Positions 41,301-46,859 of a DNA stretch of 52,094 bases are shown piece after piece. Position 1 is the first letter of the stretch. Every line of letters begins with the position of its first letter. Position numbers and translations under genes: made by a program. The notes beneath the pieces are model-generated. The model did not search any database and was not told the origin of the DNA. It saw only the letters and a list, made by a program, of their open reading frames with translations. The stretch is from Candidatus Omnitrophota bacterium (GTDB lineage Bacteria > Omnitrophota > Gorgyraeia > Aquiviventales > Aquiviventaceae): contig JAHFGV010000018.1 in the NCBI GenBank assembly GCA_023247255.1, positions 1 through 52,094 on the forward strand, given 5' to 3'.

Positions 41301-42213
41301 TCGCTGTGCCTGAAACAGTCTGATTCAAGCCTTCTTGCTCTACGACCACAGGACTCGGACAGCTTACTACCCCGCTTAAATGGTCTGTACAACTGAAGCT
41401 GACGGTTAGGGGACTATTATTCCAGCCAAAAGAATTGGGGGAGGGATCAAGCTGAGTCGTGATCGCGGGAGGGGTGCGGTCGACGGTGAAGGAAACAACA
41501 CCACTCGATCCTTGAGCCGCTAAATCCGCACCCTCTGCACTGAGGCTGTGGAAACCCTCGGTGAGGGTTAGAGTCCCTCGGAGAATCTGCGATAGGCTGG
41601 CTGTGGCGGGAGGATCGAATGAGGCTAATGCAGAGACGCCATCTAACGTAATGCTCAGACTGCTCGGATCGAGCCCCGATATGTCATCCGTAAGCTGGAG
41701 TGAGGCTGTAACGGTGTCTGTGTTGAAAAACGCTCCCTCAGCCGGGCTTAACCAAGTGAGAATCGGGGGATTCGAGTCTTCTCCAATAATCTCAACGGTT
41801 AGCTGACCCCCTGGCTTGCTGCGTAGCTCGGTCACTATCGTGTTGGAGCTCTGAAGATTGACAGGTGCCTCCAGAAAGCTGACGCTCTGACTAAACTGAT
41901 TGGGCTTAAGAACTTCAACACCGTTGAGGCTGAGCGTCGAGCTTGAGACCTTCTCGACACTTGTGTCTTTGAGGCTTCCGTTGACGGCTCTGAGCTTCCA
42001 GCTCGTTGCGGGATCGAGAACAGAAAAACTCTCGCTCACACTCTGCGGACTGGAAGCCTCCCGAACATAAGCCCTCTTAAACACCGTGAATTCAGCCGCA
42101 AAACCGGGGGGAACGCACTGAAGAGATACAAGGCAGGCCGACAGTAGAACGGACCAGAGAGAGTTAAGCCATCCCCCTACCCCATGTCCCTGCTTCCTTG
42201 ACCTGCGTTCCAT
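35305..42213 (-). CDS. Giant RHS/YD-repeat protein with Ig-like and FG-GAP domains
   Basis: The protein has 2302 residues. A signal peptide (1-40, ending GFAA-EF) is followed by bacterial Ig-like domains (about 150-430, DRTPPAITTQLDPSPNSFGWNNSP) and a carboxypeptidase-regulatory-like domain (GFIHGQVFDASTSQPLSGASI, about 435-500). Six FG-GAP/VCBS-type calcium loops follow (DxNxDGxxD, about 920-1180), then a long run of YD repeats (about 1250-2040) and the RHS core ending NPVNFTDPFG. The last 97 residues form a variable tail with seven cysteines and no recognised toxin motif. RHS proteins form a closed shell that can hold a toxic C-terminal tip. I chose ATG 42213 (MERRSRKQG) with GAGG upstream, 25 bp after prs. 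Several proline/cysteine-rich stretches are encoded by G-rich 7-nt arrays. Confidence 0.9.
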   Translation of the reverse strand: MERRSRKQGHGVGGWLNSLWSVLLSACLVSLQCVPPGFAAEFTVFKRAYVREASSPQSVSESFSVLDPATSWKLRAVNGSLKDTSVEKVSSSTLSLNGVEVLKPNQFSQSVSFLEAPVNLQSSNTIVTELRSKPGGQLTVEIIGEDSNPPILTWLSPAEGAFFNTDTVTASLQLTDDISGLDPSSLSITLDGVSALASFDPPATASLSQILRGTLTLTEGFHSLSAEGADLAAQGSSGVVSFTVDRTPPAITTQLDPSPNSFGWNNSPLTVSFSCTDHLSGVVSCPSPVVVEQEGLNQTVSGTAMDRAGNSSSTDVTVNVDTHAPAITELSPSQGSIVTSAHPTISASFSDSLSGVAVSSVSLSLDGTDVSAQSLITESSMIFIVSSALVDGLHTIILSLSDQAGNALSESVSFTVQTLIEPPVNPDSGFIHGQVFDASTSQPLSGASITLRGTTSVQSSSSDGRFQLSTPSGGSYVVEIAKSGYTSVQRPVSVLAGRDVAVADAFLTPLDLQTTLITQASGGKATDSSGDFQLDFPAGASPLDLQVRITPLHEDHQLPGPVPSDMAHIEAVYFEPRFTTFNQPVSFKHRNTKHLPAGLSVILTLWDETAQVWLDAGTGTVSADGEWVEFRILRFFCWYCSRVGAKLPAQSKSPDWEDVTETTSEVIDSAKECQVTGNSSVCLHSGELSITHRLPNLRSLGQSHAPEFLYRSLRANPSVVVGTDYQLNTASIPGDPGTLVPVTTSTMLQIEGQRLEAHFLGKAGQTRQAFLWDARNARGEWVPTGAYAYTIELSNNYQTTFGTSGIPTPDLRPLTRSIAGRAIVVNERACAFGAGWNLKTLEHIFPQPDGTVLVTDGDGSASVLRAGPMLDIAVANFSSSDVSLLTGHGDGTFQPQQRISLATPTGSSVPYWLTAADFNQDGFQDMAVVLIEGKVAILLGRGGTFDPPQRFEVGGGPIFIVEGDVNRDGQIDLVVVNQTSNDVSVLLGNGDGTFQSQRRVVVGRLPESAAVGDVNQDGYLDLVVANRGELNAFGITGDSLSILLGHGDGTFGSQQTFAVGMQPRSVALRDLNRDGRLDVVMVRNNQGRIAVFLGNGDGTFQGPTDYPAGATSNSVLALSDFNEDGLTDVAVSDQATQVISLFFGAGDGTFLPRKTLGAFVAGDMTVADFNQDGHPDLAASGAGQDFFVFLGNGDGTFQPFLRLTVGSQPFGIAVAEFDSRAGDSDRIFSGLPGDFSVLRKHPDGTWTRRLSDGTGVHFDARGFHTKTLDRSGNETRYVYDSQDRLVRVEYPGGVRFDLSYDSTTGKLASITDSANRATQFTIDSDGNLIEILPPPCSSPLAPCSSSAHFSYDPEHRLVSKTDERGFTTDYVYDSWGRIDKVLSPARDILSPLTGQITSERETRDFLPSEVQGLINTLPEGLGTPSNPSFALPIPLALFQDGRGNLTRLLTDPYGAPTKIVDSLGRTSTIQRDVNGSPTKITRPDGSEVFLGYDGLGNLSSSRETVTISSMPSFFQQREYRFQYEPQFSQLTKIVDARRDSVCPNGCVTTIDHDSQGNPLTITDALGNASQFRYDSRGLLVSSMNALGSLTQFSYDSLTGNLLSSTDSLNRSTSFSYDSTGNVASSRDAFGTTTQFTYDSLNRLTSVTDAQGNVTRYAFDPAGNLIEVRPPPCPPPPAPCPSSHQFAYDSLNQLISSQQIARTKQYFYDLSRNLVRILDPKGQTINFLYDSADQLIQKRLSDSSAALTDTLSYTYDALGNLTLVQDNDSRLRFGYDSVGRLIKATSGDSSNPSLAQPVTELQYSYDPNGNRTLLLGPVNIQTAYTYDVLNRVIGVSDRNGVGARFEYDALSRLIRKSAGAETTYGYDSASQLIHLQTLLGSTLIDTFSYSYDLRGNRVNLTDRFGLHSYAYDSLSRLIAAAHPSLSGLVPEQFSYDSVGNRLSSHLSTSYGYDDANRLLEDDSFTYAYDANGNLIEKRPLACPSPPAPCLSSTVYSYDVENQLIKIQHMADSTQHIETTYRYDGLGRRIEKAVNGVITRYVYDNEDVVALYDQAGCWKQTIVHGPGIDDPIGFIQDTNANCNATDAAGFPEPARVLNTDALGSITSLLSETVGFQRAIVLRERYVYDSFGNLTITDPNGTVLPSSGYGNLYFFTGREYDFESGLYYNRHRYRDPLTGRFMQEDPVFNINLYPYARNNPVNFTDPFGEQPFGRCLMCGVTSLGFGSSLPPLPGVDIPLPNPLTDKKGTTVCPLESDEAEGGEVVCNLVDQSEDNCQYQCSDGGFVNLNRKRLGGTCPPTIIYRR
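36252..36272. repeat. In-frame 7-nt array in the RHS gene, site 1
   Basis: AAGGGGC, GGGGGGC and GAGGGGC stand in phase and encode the PLACPSPPAPC stretch between two YD repeats. The orthologous spot in the fragment at 32115-32645 carries the same array with one changed unit (AGGGGGC). Confidence 0.7.
37174..37208. repeat. In-frame 7-nt array in the RHS gene, site 2
   Basis: GGGGCAA, GGGGCGG, GGGGCGG, GGGGCAT and GGAGGGG stand in phase and encode the PPPCPPPPAPCPSS stretch between two YD repeats. Confidence 0.75.
38180..38214. repeat. In-frame 7-nt array in the RHS gene, site 3
   Basis: GAGGAGC, ATGGGGC, GAGGGGC, GAGGAGC and ATGGGGG stand in phase and encode the PPPCSSPLAPCSSSAH stretch between two YD repeats. 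Confidence 0.75.
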
Positions 42214-42238
42214 CAGATACTTCCTCGTTACCCTCTCA

Positions 42239-43228
42239 TCATCCAGGAATGCCGTCAAACAATACACTCAGAGACTGTTCGTAGTGAATTCGGGAAATCG
42301 CCTCGCTGAGCAACGGGGCGACAGATAACACTTTGATTTTCGGATGCGGATACCTCACGGGAATGGTGTCGCTGACAAACAACTCCCGCAAAGGGGCTTG
42401 CTCAATCCGCTTAAGCGCAGGCTCGGACAGCACCGGGTGCGTCACGCAGGCATAACATTCAATGGCACCGGCGCGCTTAAGGGCCCGCGCGGCTTCCACC
42501 AGGGAACTGCCCGTCGTGATCAGATCATCGACGAGCAAGGAGGTCTTTCCATCGACTTCCCCCAGAATGTGCATGACCTCCGTTGCCTCCGGGCCGTCCC
42601 GTCGCTTGTCCACAATCGCAAGCCCGGCGCCGAGCCGTTTCGCATAGGCCCGTGCCATCTTGATGCCGCCGACATCCGGTGAGACGACCACAAGCGGCCT
42701 CAAACGTTTGCTTCGAATGGTTTGTTCAAAAACGTTGATCGCATAAAGATGATCCAAGGGAATGTCGAAGAAGCCTTGGATCTGCCCCGCATGGAGATCC
42801 ATGGTCAGCACACGATTGGCTCCCGCCGTGGTAATCAGGTTGGCGACCAGCTTAGCGGTAATCGGAACGCGGGGCTGATCTTTGCGATCCTGTCTGGCGT
42901 ATCCGAAATAAGGAATCACCGCAGTGATCCGTCGGGCGGAGGAACGTCTCAGGGCATCGATCATGATCAACAGCTCCATGAGATTTTCATTGACCGGAGG
43001 GCAAGTCGGCTGCACCACAAACACATCTTTGCCCCGCACGTTCTCATTGATCTTGACCCTGATTTCCCCCTCGCTAAACCGACTGACCAGTGAATCCACC
43101 AACCGAACCTTGAGATGGCGACAGATGTCTGTGGCCAGAGACGGATGCGCATTGCCGCTGACAATGGCGATTTCCGAATCCAACGCTTTTCTACGGGATG
43201 TCCGCTGTCGCGGGGACGTCTGTGCCAT
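42239..43228 (-). CDS. prs: Ribose-phosphate pyrophosphokinase (PRPP synthase)
   Basis: Prs (329 residues) makes PRPP from ribose 5-phosphate and ATP for nucleotide, His and Trp synthesis. Motifs include SRFSEGEIRVKINENVRGKDVFVVQ, IPYFGYARQDRKDQPRVPITAKL, MDLHAGQIQGFFDIPLDHL, the Mg/ribose-5-P loop DKRR and the PRPP-binding signature LLVDDLITTGSSL. I used ATG 43228 (MAQTSPRQRTSRRK), 4 bp after the glmU stop. The frame upstream lies inside glmU. A basic leader of about 15 residues precedes the conserved start (EIAIVSGNAHPSLA). The RHS gene begins 25 bp after its stop codon. Confidence 0.96.
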   Translation of the reverse strand: MAQTSPRQRTSRRKALDSEIAIVSGNAHPSLATDICRHLKVRLVDSLVSRFSEGEIRVKINENVRGKDVFVVQPTCPPVNENLMELLIMIDALRRSSARRITAVIPYFGYARQDRKDQPRVPITAKLVANLITTAGANRVLTMDLHAGQIQGFFDIPLDHLYAINVFEQTIRSKRLRPLVVVSPDVGGIKMARAYAKRLGAGLAIVDKRRDGPEATEVMHILGEVDGKTSLLVDDLITTGSSLVEAARALKRAGAIECYACVTHPVLSEPALKRIEQAPLRELFVSDTIPVRYPHPKIKVLSVAPLLSEAISRIHYEQSLSVLFDGIPG

Positions 43229-43232
43229 AATC

Positions 43233-44738
43233 TCAACGACGACGTGCGGTCGTTTTGGAAGCAATCAGGCGTTTAGAAAGGCGCGCCTTCACCGATTTTG
43301 CCATCCGCTGGGTGGATGATCGCCGAACAGAAATTGGGTTTCGATCTGCGGATCGTTTCGTTTTGGCGCTGTCGGTCTTGGCTGAGGCCGAGGCGGCACC
43401 CGCAGCCTTCGGTTCCTTGACTTTCTTGACTGATGCAAGCGTCTCTTCCGATGCCTTGAGGCCATCCATGAGCCGTGCGGGCACGCCGACCACAATGCTC
43501 CGAGGAGGAACGTCATGGGTCTTTGGAATCACGCTACCGGCTCCGGTAATGGCTCCGGGTCCTACCTTCACCGGTGCAATCAGCACTGTGTCACATCCGA
43601 TGAAAGCACCCTTGCCGATGTGCGTCGGATGTTTTTGCTGTCCATCATAGTTGGCGGTCATCGTCCCTGCGCCGATGTTGACTGAATCCTCCACCACAGC
43701 ATCACCCAGATAGCTCACATGGTTGATCCGCACCTCGGAGCCAATCTTCGCGCGAACCAGCTCTACGAAATTACCGATCCGCGTATCACTGCCAACCGTT
43801 ACCCCTTTACGGAGTCGAGCAAACGGCCCGATGGAACAACGCTTGCCAATAGACACTCCGGTTTCGATCACGGTATAGGGATGGACCACCGTATCCGCAC
43901 CGATGGTTACTCCATGGTCGATGAAAGTACTGTGGACATCCTCGATGGTCACGCCGTTATGGAGGTGGGAATCGACGATACGCTGACGAATCACCCCGAT
44001 GGCGCGTGCCAATTCGGCTCGGGTGTTGATGCCGAGCGCTTCCGTGGCTTCTTCCACCCGAGTGGATAGGATCTTGGAGTGCTCCTGACGACTCATCTGA
44101 GCCACCGCGTGGGTCAGATACAATTCCTTCGTCGATGCGGTCGTTTTCACCTCTGCAAGCGCATCCAGCAGCGCTTGCGTCTTCACAATTAAAGGGCCCA
44201 CGTTAATCTCGCGAATCGTGCGTTGGGGTGCGTGGAGCTCCGATTCTTCCATGATGCCGCTGATCACACCTTGCTCATTGCGGATAATCCTGCCATAGCC
44301 CGCCGGATCGGCCAGATGAGCCGTAAGCAGCGTACAAGTCGCGTTTGCCTTGCGGTGGGCCTCAATCAACCGTTGAATCGTAGCCCGTCTGACCAGAGGA
44401 ACATCGGCATAAAGAATCAACAAATCCCCGACAGTAGTTTCTAACGCCCGCTTGGCCATCAACACCGCATCGCCGGTTCCCAGACGCTTGGGCTGAATGA
44501 CCGCCTTGGCTTCCTTGGGCAAGTGCCCTTTGACCACATCCGATCCATGTCCAATAACTACGATGGGGCGCGTGACCCCGGCTGCAGCTACCAAATCTAA
44601 CATATAAGCAATCATCGGTCGGCCGCAGATGGAATGAAGAACCTTGGAGACCTCGGACTTCATCCGTGTGCCTTCACCCGCCGCTAAGATAATTGCTTGG
44701 AGTGTGGTTATGCTCGTTTTCCCCATGTTCCTCGCCAT
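43233..44738 (-). CDS. glmU: Bifunctional N-acetyltransferase / uridylyltransferase GlmU
   Basis: GlmU (501 residues) makes UDP-GlcNAc in two steps: acetylation of GlcN-1-P by the C-terminal domain and uridylylation by the N-terminal domain. The nucleotidyltransferase motif is LAAGEGTRMKSEVSKVLH; QPKRLGTGDAV and YADVPLV follow. The left-handed beta-helix runs from about 255 to 430 and includes NYDGQQKHPTHIG. The C-terminus is extended by about 60 Lys/Arg/Ser/Ala-rich residues. ATG 44738 has AAGGGG 5 nt upstream. The first nine residues (MARNMGKTS) are not the usual GlmU start. A second, apparently ancestral, start with the common sequence MSTLQAIILAAG lies about 500 bp upstream as a fragment (45174-45236). 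Confidence 0.95.
   Translation of the reverse strand: MARNMGKTSITTLQAIILAAGEGTRMKSEVSKVLHSICGRPMIAYMLDLVAAAGVTRPIVVIGHGSDVVKGHLPKEAKAVIQPKRLGTGDAVLMAKRALETTVGDLLILYADVPLVRRATIQRLIEAHRKANATCTLLTAHLADPAGYGRIIRNEQGVISGIMEESELHAPQRTIREINVGPLIVKTQALLDALAEVKTTASTKELYLTHAVAQMSRQEHSKILSTRVEEATEALGINTRAELARAIGVIRQRIVDSHLHNGVTIEDVHSTFIDHGVTIGADTVVHPYTVIETGVSIGKRCSIGPFARLRKGVTVGSDTRIGNFVELVRAKIGSEVRINHVSYLGDAVVEDSVNIGAGTMTANYDGQQKHPTHIGKGAFIGCDTVLIAPVKVGPGAITGAGSVIPKTHDVPPRSIVVGVPARLMDGLKASEETLASVKKVKEPKAAGAASASAKTDSAKTKRSADRNPISVRRSSTQRMAKSVKARLSKRLIASKTTARRR
44675..44707. repeat. 33-bp direct repeat, copy A (inside glmU)
   Basis: This copy encodes LQAIILAAG near the start of glmU. It is identical over 33 bp to 45197-45229. 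The 489 bp between the copies are filled with repeat elements. Confidence 0.9.
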
Positions 44739-44794
44739 TTGTCCCCTTACTGAGGTTTTGCAAAATGAACAAGATTAGTAGCAGCGCTCACGTC

Positions 44795-44907
44795 TGTGTC
44801 ATAAGTCATGTGTCAGGTGTCATGAAAAAGCAGAAAACAGGCATCTCAGGCATGGCCAAAGGGCTCCTTTTGCTTTCCATGACTCATGACACATGAAACA
44901 TGACACA
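44795..44907. repeat. Palindromic 7-nt array, GTGTCAT / ATGACAC, copy 1
   Basis: Left-arm heptamers are GTGTCAT, AAGTCAT, GTGTCAG and GTGTCAT (44796-44823). Right-arm heptamers are ATGACTC, ATGACAC, ATGAAAC and ATGACAC (44879-44906). The two arms are complementary, and the loop of about 55 bp contains AAAAAGCAG and CTGCTTTT-like partners. A sister element lies at 45600-45689. Confidence 0.85.
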
Positions 44908-44996
44908 ATACTTAAGTCAACGCGTTGGCAATTTTTGCAAAAGCCTAGCCCTTGTAGATATCCCCCCGATAGGGATTTCCGATTGGAAGACTGATC

Positions 44997-45167
44997 TTCA
45001 ATCGAAAATCGACAATTCCATCGGCTCTCTTGATTGAGCTCTGCGCCCTCCGCTCCTAAGCAATCATGAAACAGCCTGGGAATTTTCGATTGTCGATTTT
45101 GGATTGAACGGCCGTCTTCCAATCGACAATTCCCTTGGCCCTCTTGATTGAGCTCTGCGCCCTCCGC
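44997..45167. repeat. 7-nt arrays (AATCGAN type) with a 27-bp direct repeat
   Basis: Units TTCAATC, GAAAATC and GACAATT (44997-45017) face the inverted units TTTCGAT, TGTCGAT and TTTGGAT (45084-45104). The neighbouring 27-bp segment CTCTTGATTGAGCTCTGCGC and following bases occurs twice, at 45027-45053 and 45141-45167. Confidence 0.7.
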
Positions 45168-45173
45168 CCTCGC

Positions 45174-45236
45174 TTACGCTCGGGCTCCGGGTCGGCCACC
45201 CGCCGCTAAGATAATTGCTTGGAGTGTGGACATCAT
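45174..45236 (-). pseudogene. 5' fragment of glmU (ancestral start)
   Basis: On the minus strand ATG at 45236 or 45233 gives MSTLQAIILAAG, the normal N-terminus of GlmU proteins, with GGTGGTGA just upstream as ribosome binding site. After GG the frame leaves GlmU and stops at TAA (45176-45174). Positions 45197-45229 are identical to the start of the intact glmU gene. The fragment is closer to tRNA-Gln and ispE than the present gene start, so it is most simply the original start, cut off by an insertion. Confidence 0.75.
45197..45229. repeat. 33-bp direct repeat, copy B
   Basis: Identical to 44675-44707. The inner flank ends in GTCGGCCACCC, a sequence that also occurs near 45590 next to the second GTGTCAT element. 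Confidence 0.9.
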
Positions 45237-45267
45237 TCACCACCTTGTTGAGTTTCTCCCTTTGTTA

Positions 45268-45395
45268 CTAATACGAAGGAACTAAGTCTTGCAACCATTC
45301 CCCTCACCTGTTTCCTCTCCCCGTAGGGGAGAGGGGTGGGGTGAGGGAGCGTTGGAATGACATAAAACTAATTTCCTTTGTATTTAGAGGTATTA
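45268..45395. mobile_element. MITE-like hairpin element (128 bp)
   Basis: Terminal inverted repeats of about 18 bp (AATACGAAGGAACTAAGT against AATACAAAGGAAATTAGT) bound the element. In the centre is a perfect hairpin, CCTCTCCCC-GTA-GGGGAGAGG (45315-45335), extended by CCCTCAC/GTGAGGG. The central motif resembles small non-coding repeats common in many bacterial genomes. It has no coding capacity. Confidence 0.65.
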
Positions 45396-45481
45396 GACGC
45401 TGGAAAATACATTCGGCCACTGCGATACCATACCCTTCGCTTCAACAACCACGAAGTAAAGATTCTTCAACTGTTGCATTC

Positions 45482-45502
45482 GAGTCCTGACTCACGACTC
45501 CA
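45482..45502. repeat. Short 7-nt array, unit GACTCNN x3
   Basis: GAGTCCT, GACTCAC and GACTCCA stand in phase and end 2 bp before the duplicated tRNA-Gln 3' end. Confidence 0.45.
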
Positions 45503-45504
45503 AA

Positions 45505-45523
45505 ACTGGGGAGCCAGGGATCG
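45505..45523. repeat. Duplicate of the tRNA-Gln 3' end (19 bp)
   Basis: This is identical to 45732-45750, the discriminator, acceptor strand and most of the T arm of the tRNA-Gln gene, in the same orientation. The 208 bp between the copies include a GTGTCAT palindromic array. Confidence 0.85.
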
Positions 45524-45599
45524 GCGCCTCCGTCCCCAACGCGCAGCGATGCAAAGCGAAGCACTGGGGACTTCGGTCGGCCACCCACCCTTCAAAAAA

Positions 45600-45689
45600 T
45601 GTGTCATGTTTTATGTGTTATGTGTCATGGGGAAAGTAAAGAGCGGCTTCTTTCCACTTCATAACACATGACACATGAACCATGACACA
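45600..45689. repeat. Palindromic 7-nt array, GTGTCAT / ATGACAC, copy 2
   Basis: Left-arm heptamers are GTGTCAT, GTTTTAT, GTGTTAT and GTGTCAT (45601-45628). Right-arm heptamers are ATAACAC, ATGACAC, ATGAACC and ATGACAC (45661-45688). Compensating changes in the arms (GTGTTAT opposite ATAACAC) suggest that pairing is kept. Confidence 0.85.
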
Positions 45690-45732
45690 GATGAAAGTCG
45701 GCGCTCCGTTCGATTCCTTGCTCAAGCACATA

Positions 45733-45803
45733 CTGGGGAGCCAGGGATCGAACCTGGATACTCAGATCCAAAATCTGATGGCTTACCATTAGCCGACTCC
45801 CCA
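45733..45803 (-). tRNA. tRNA-Gln (UUG)
   Basis: A complete cloverleaf can be drawn on the minus strand: acceptor TGGGGAG/CTCCCCA, D arm GGC/GCC, anticodon stem TCAGA/TCTGA with loop TTTTGGA (anticodon TTG), a 4-nt variable loop, and T arm CCAGG/CCTGG with TTCGATC. The discriminator base is G, as usual for Gln, and CCA is not encoded. It lies 15 bp after ispE, a linkage seen in many bacteria, and was once next to glmU/prs. Confidence 0.95.
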
Positions 45804-45818
45804 ATCACACACAGCCCA

Positions 45819-46766
45819 TCAATCCACCCCATGATGCGGTGAGGGGGGCCTGTACTTTTCCGAACAACAAGACGCAACGCAATGGCTTAAACGCAATAAG
45901 CGCGCATCTGTTTGGGCTATCTCAATCCGCCACGTTGGCACAGCGGCAGCCTGAAGCTGGTGTACGATCTGCTGCGCTTGAAGGAGATCCCGACACAAAC
46001 CGATTACGGTAGGACCGCTGCCCGAAACCCATGCGGCAAGACAGCCCAAACGCACAAGCCGTGTACGGAGAATCCCACTTGAGGGACAACGTCGGATCGC
46101 TTCAGGTTCAAGATCGTTCCATAACCCTAAAGCGAGCTCGTCCAGCGAGCCGTTGGCTAAGGCGTGTCTGACCATGCTAAGGGAAGGCTTCGACTGTGTC
46201 AAGTCAAATTGTGCGAATTCATAGACCTGCTGGGTAGACAGCGCAAGGGCTGGATTGACCAGGACATAGATCAAGCGGAGCTTGCTTGAAACTTCCTCGC
46301 AACGCTGTCCCCTGCCCCGCCCGATAGCGAAGGCACTCGAACAGAGAAAAAAAGGAACATCCGACCCCAGCTGACTCGCCAACTCGATGAGCGTGGGTCG
46401 GGTAAGTCCCAGTTCCCAAAGCTCGTTCAACCCAAGGAGGGTGGACGCCGCATCAGAAGAGCCTCCCCCCAGACCAGCAGCAATCGGAATGCGCTTGGTC
46501 AAGTGGATGCTAGCACCTTGGCGCGTAGCTGTCTTTGCCTTGAGTAGACAGGCCGCTTTTATAATCAGATTGTCCTCGGCGCAGGAAAGGTCCGGATCAG
46601 AGCAGGTGAGGATTAACTCGCTGGGATGGGATTCAAAGCTGATCTCATCGGCCAAATCGATGCGTTGAAAGAGGGTCTCAATTTCATGGTAGCCGTCGGC
46701 GCGTCGGCCTAACACCCGCAAATAGAGGTTTATTTTCGCCGGCGCACGCAGAAGAAATGCTTTCAT
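45819..46766 (-). CDS. ispE: 4-diphosphocytidyl-2-C-methyl-D-erythritol kinase
   Basis: IspE (315 residues) is the ATP-dependent GHMP kinase of the MEP isoprenoid pathway. The start AFLLRAPAKINLYLRVLGRRADGYHEIETLFQRIDL is the family signature, and the ATP loop PIAAGLGGGSSDAAS lies at 94-108. WVSGSGPTVIGL is the third GHMP motif. The C-terminal 40 residues are longer than usual and rich in Ser and Cys. It starts the ispE / tRNA-Gln / glmU / prs run. The gap to the giant gene upstream (46767-46859) shows nothing recognisable. Confidence 0.96.
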   Translation of the reverse strand: MKAFLLRAPAKINLYLRVLGRRADGYHEIETLFQRIDLADEISFESHPSELILTCSDPDLSCAEDNLIIKAACLLKAKTATRQGASIHLTKRIPIAAGLGGGSSDAASTLLGLNELWELGLTRPTLIELASQLGSDVPFFLCSSAFAIGRGRGQRCEEVSSKLRLIYVLVNPALALSTQQVYEFAQFDLTQSKPSLSMVRHALANGSLDELALGLWNDLEPEAIRRCPSSGILRTRLVRLGCLAAWVSGSGPTVIGLCRDLLQAQQIVHQLQAAAVPTWRIEIAQTDARLLRLSHCVASCCSEKYRPPSPHHGVD

Positions 46767-46859
46767 GAGATTCCAAAAATGTGGGGGTATCGGGGAACGT
46801 TAGCACACAAAAGACTCTAGCGTCAATAGAAGCAAATGGGCGATAAGTGTGACACGGGT

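Larger units (their letters stand above)
44739..45732. other. Repeat-filled gap between tRNA-Gln and glmU (994 bp)
   Basis: No intact gene is seen. In order along the plus strand it holds a palindromic GTGTCAT array, an AATCGAN array with a 27-bp direct repeat, a fragment of the glmU start, a MITE-like hairpin element, a small GACTCNN array, a copy of the tRNA-Gln 3' end and a second palindromic GTGTCAT array. The remaining stretch 45396-45480 and most of 45524-45599 have no recognisable content. Confidence 0.75.

Noticed and set aside
42214-42267. An 18-residue longer start for the RHS protein
   Set aside because: It would overlap the end of prs and lacks a signal peptide in the right place; ATG 42213 gives a proper signal peptide and has a ribosome binding site.
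45505-45523. A second tRNA gene
   Set aside because: Only the acceptor strand and part of the T arm are present; the D and anticodon arms are missing.
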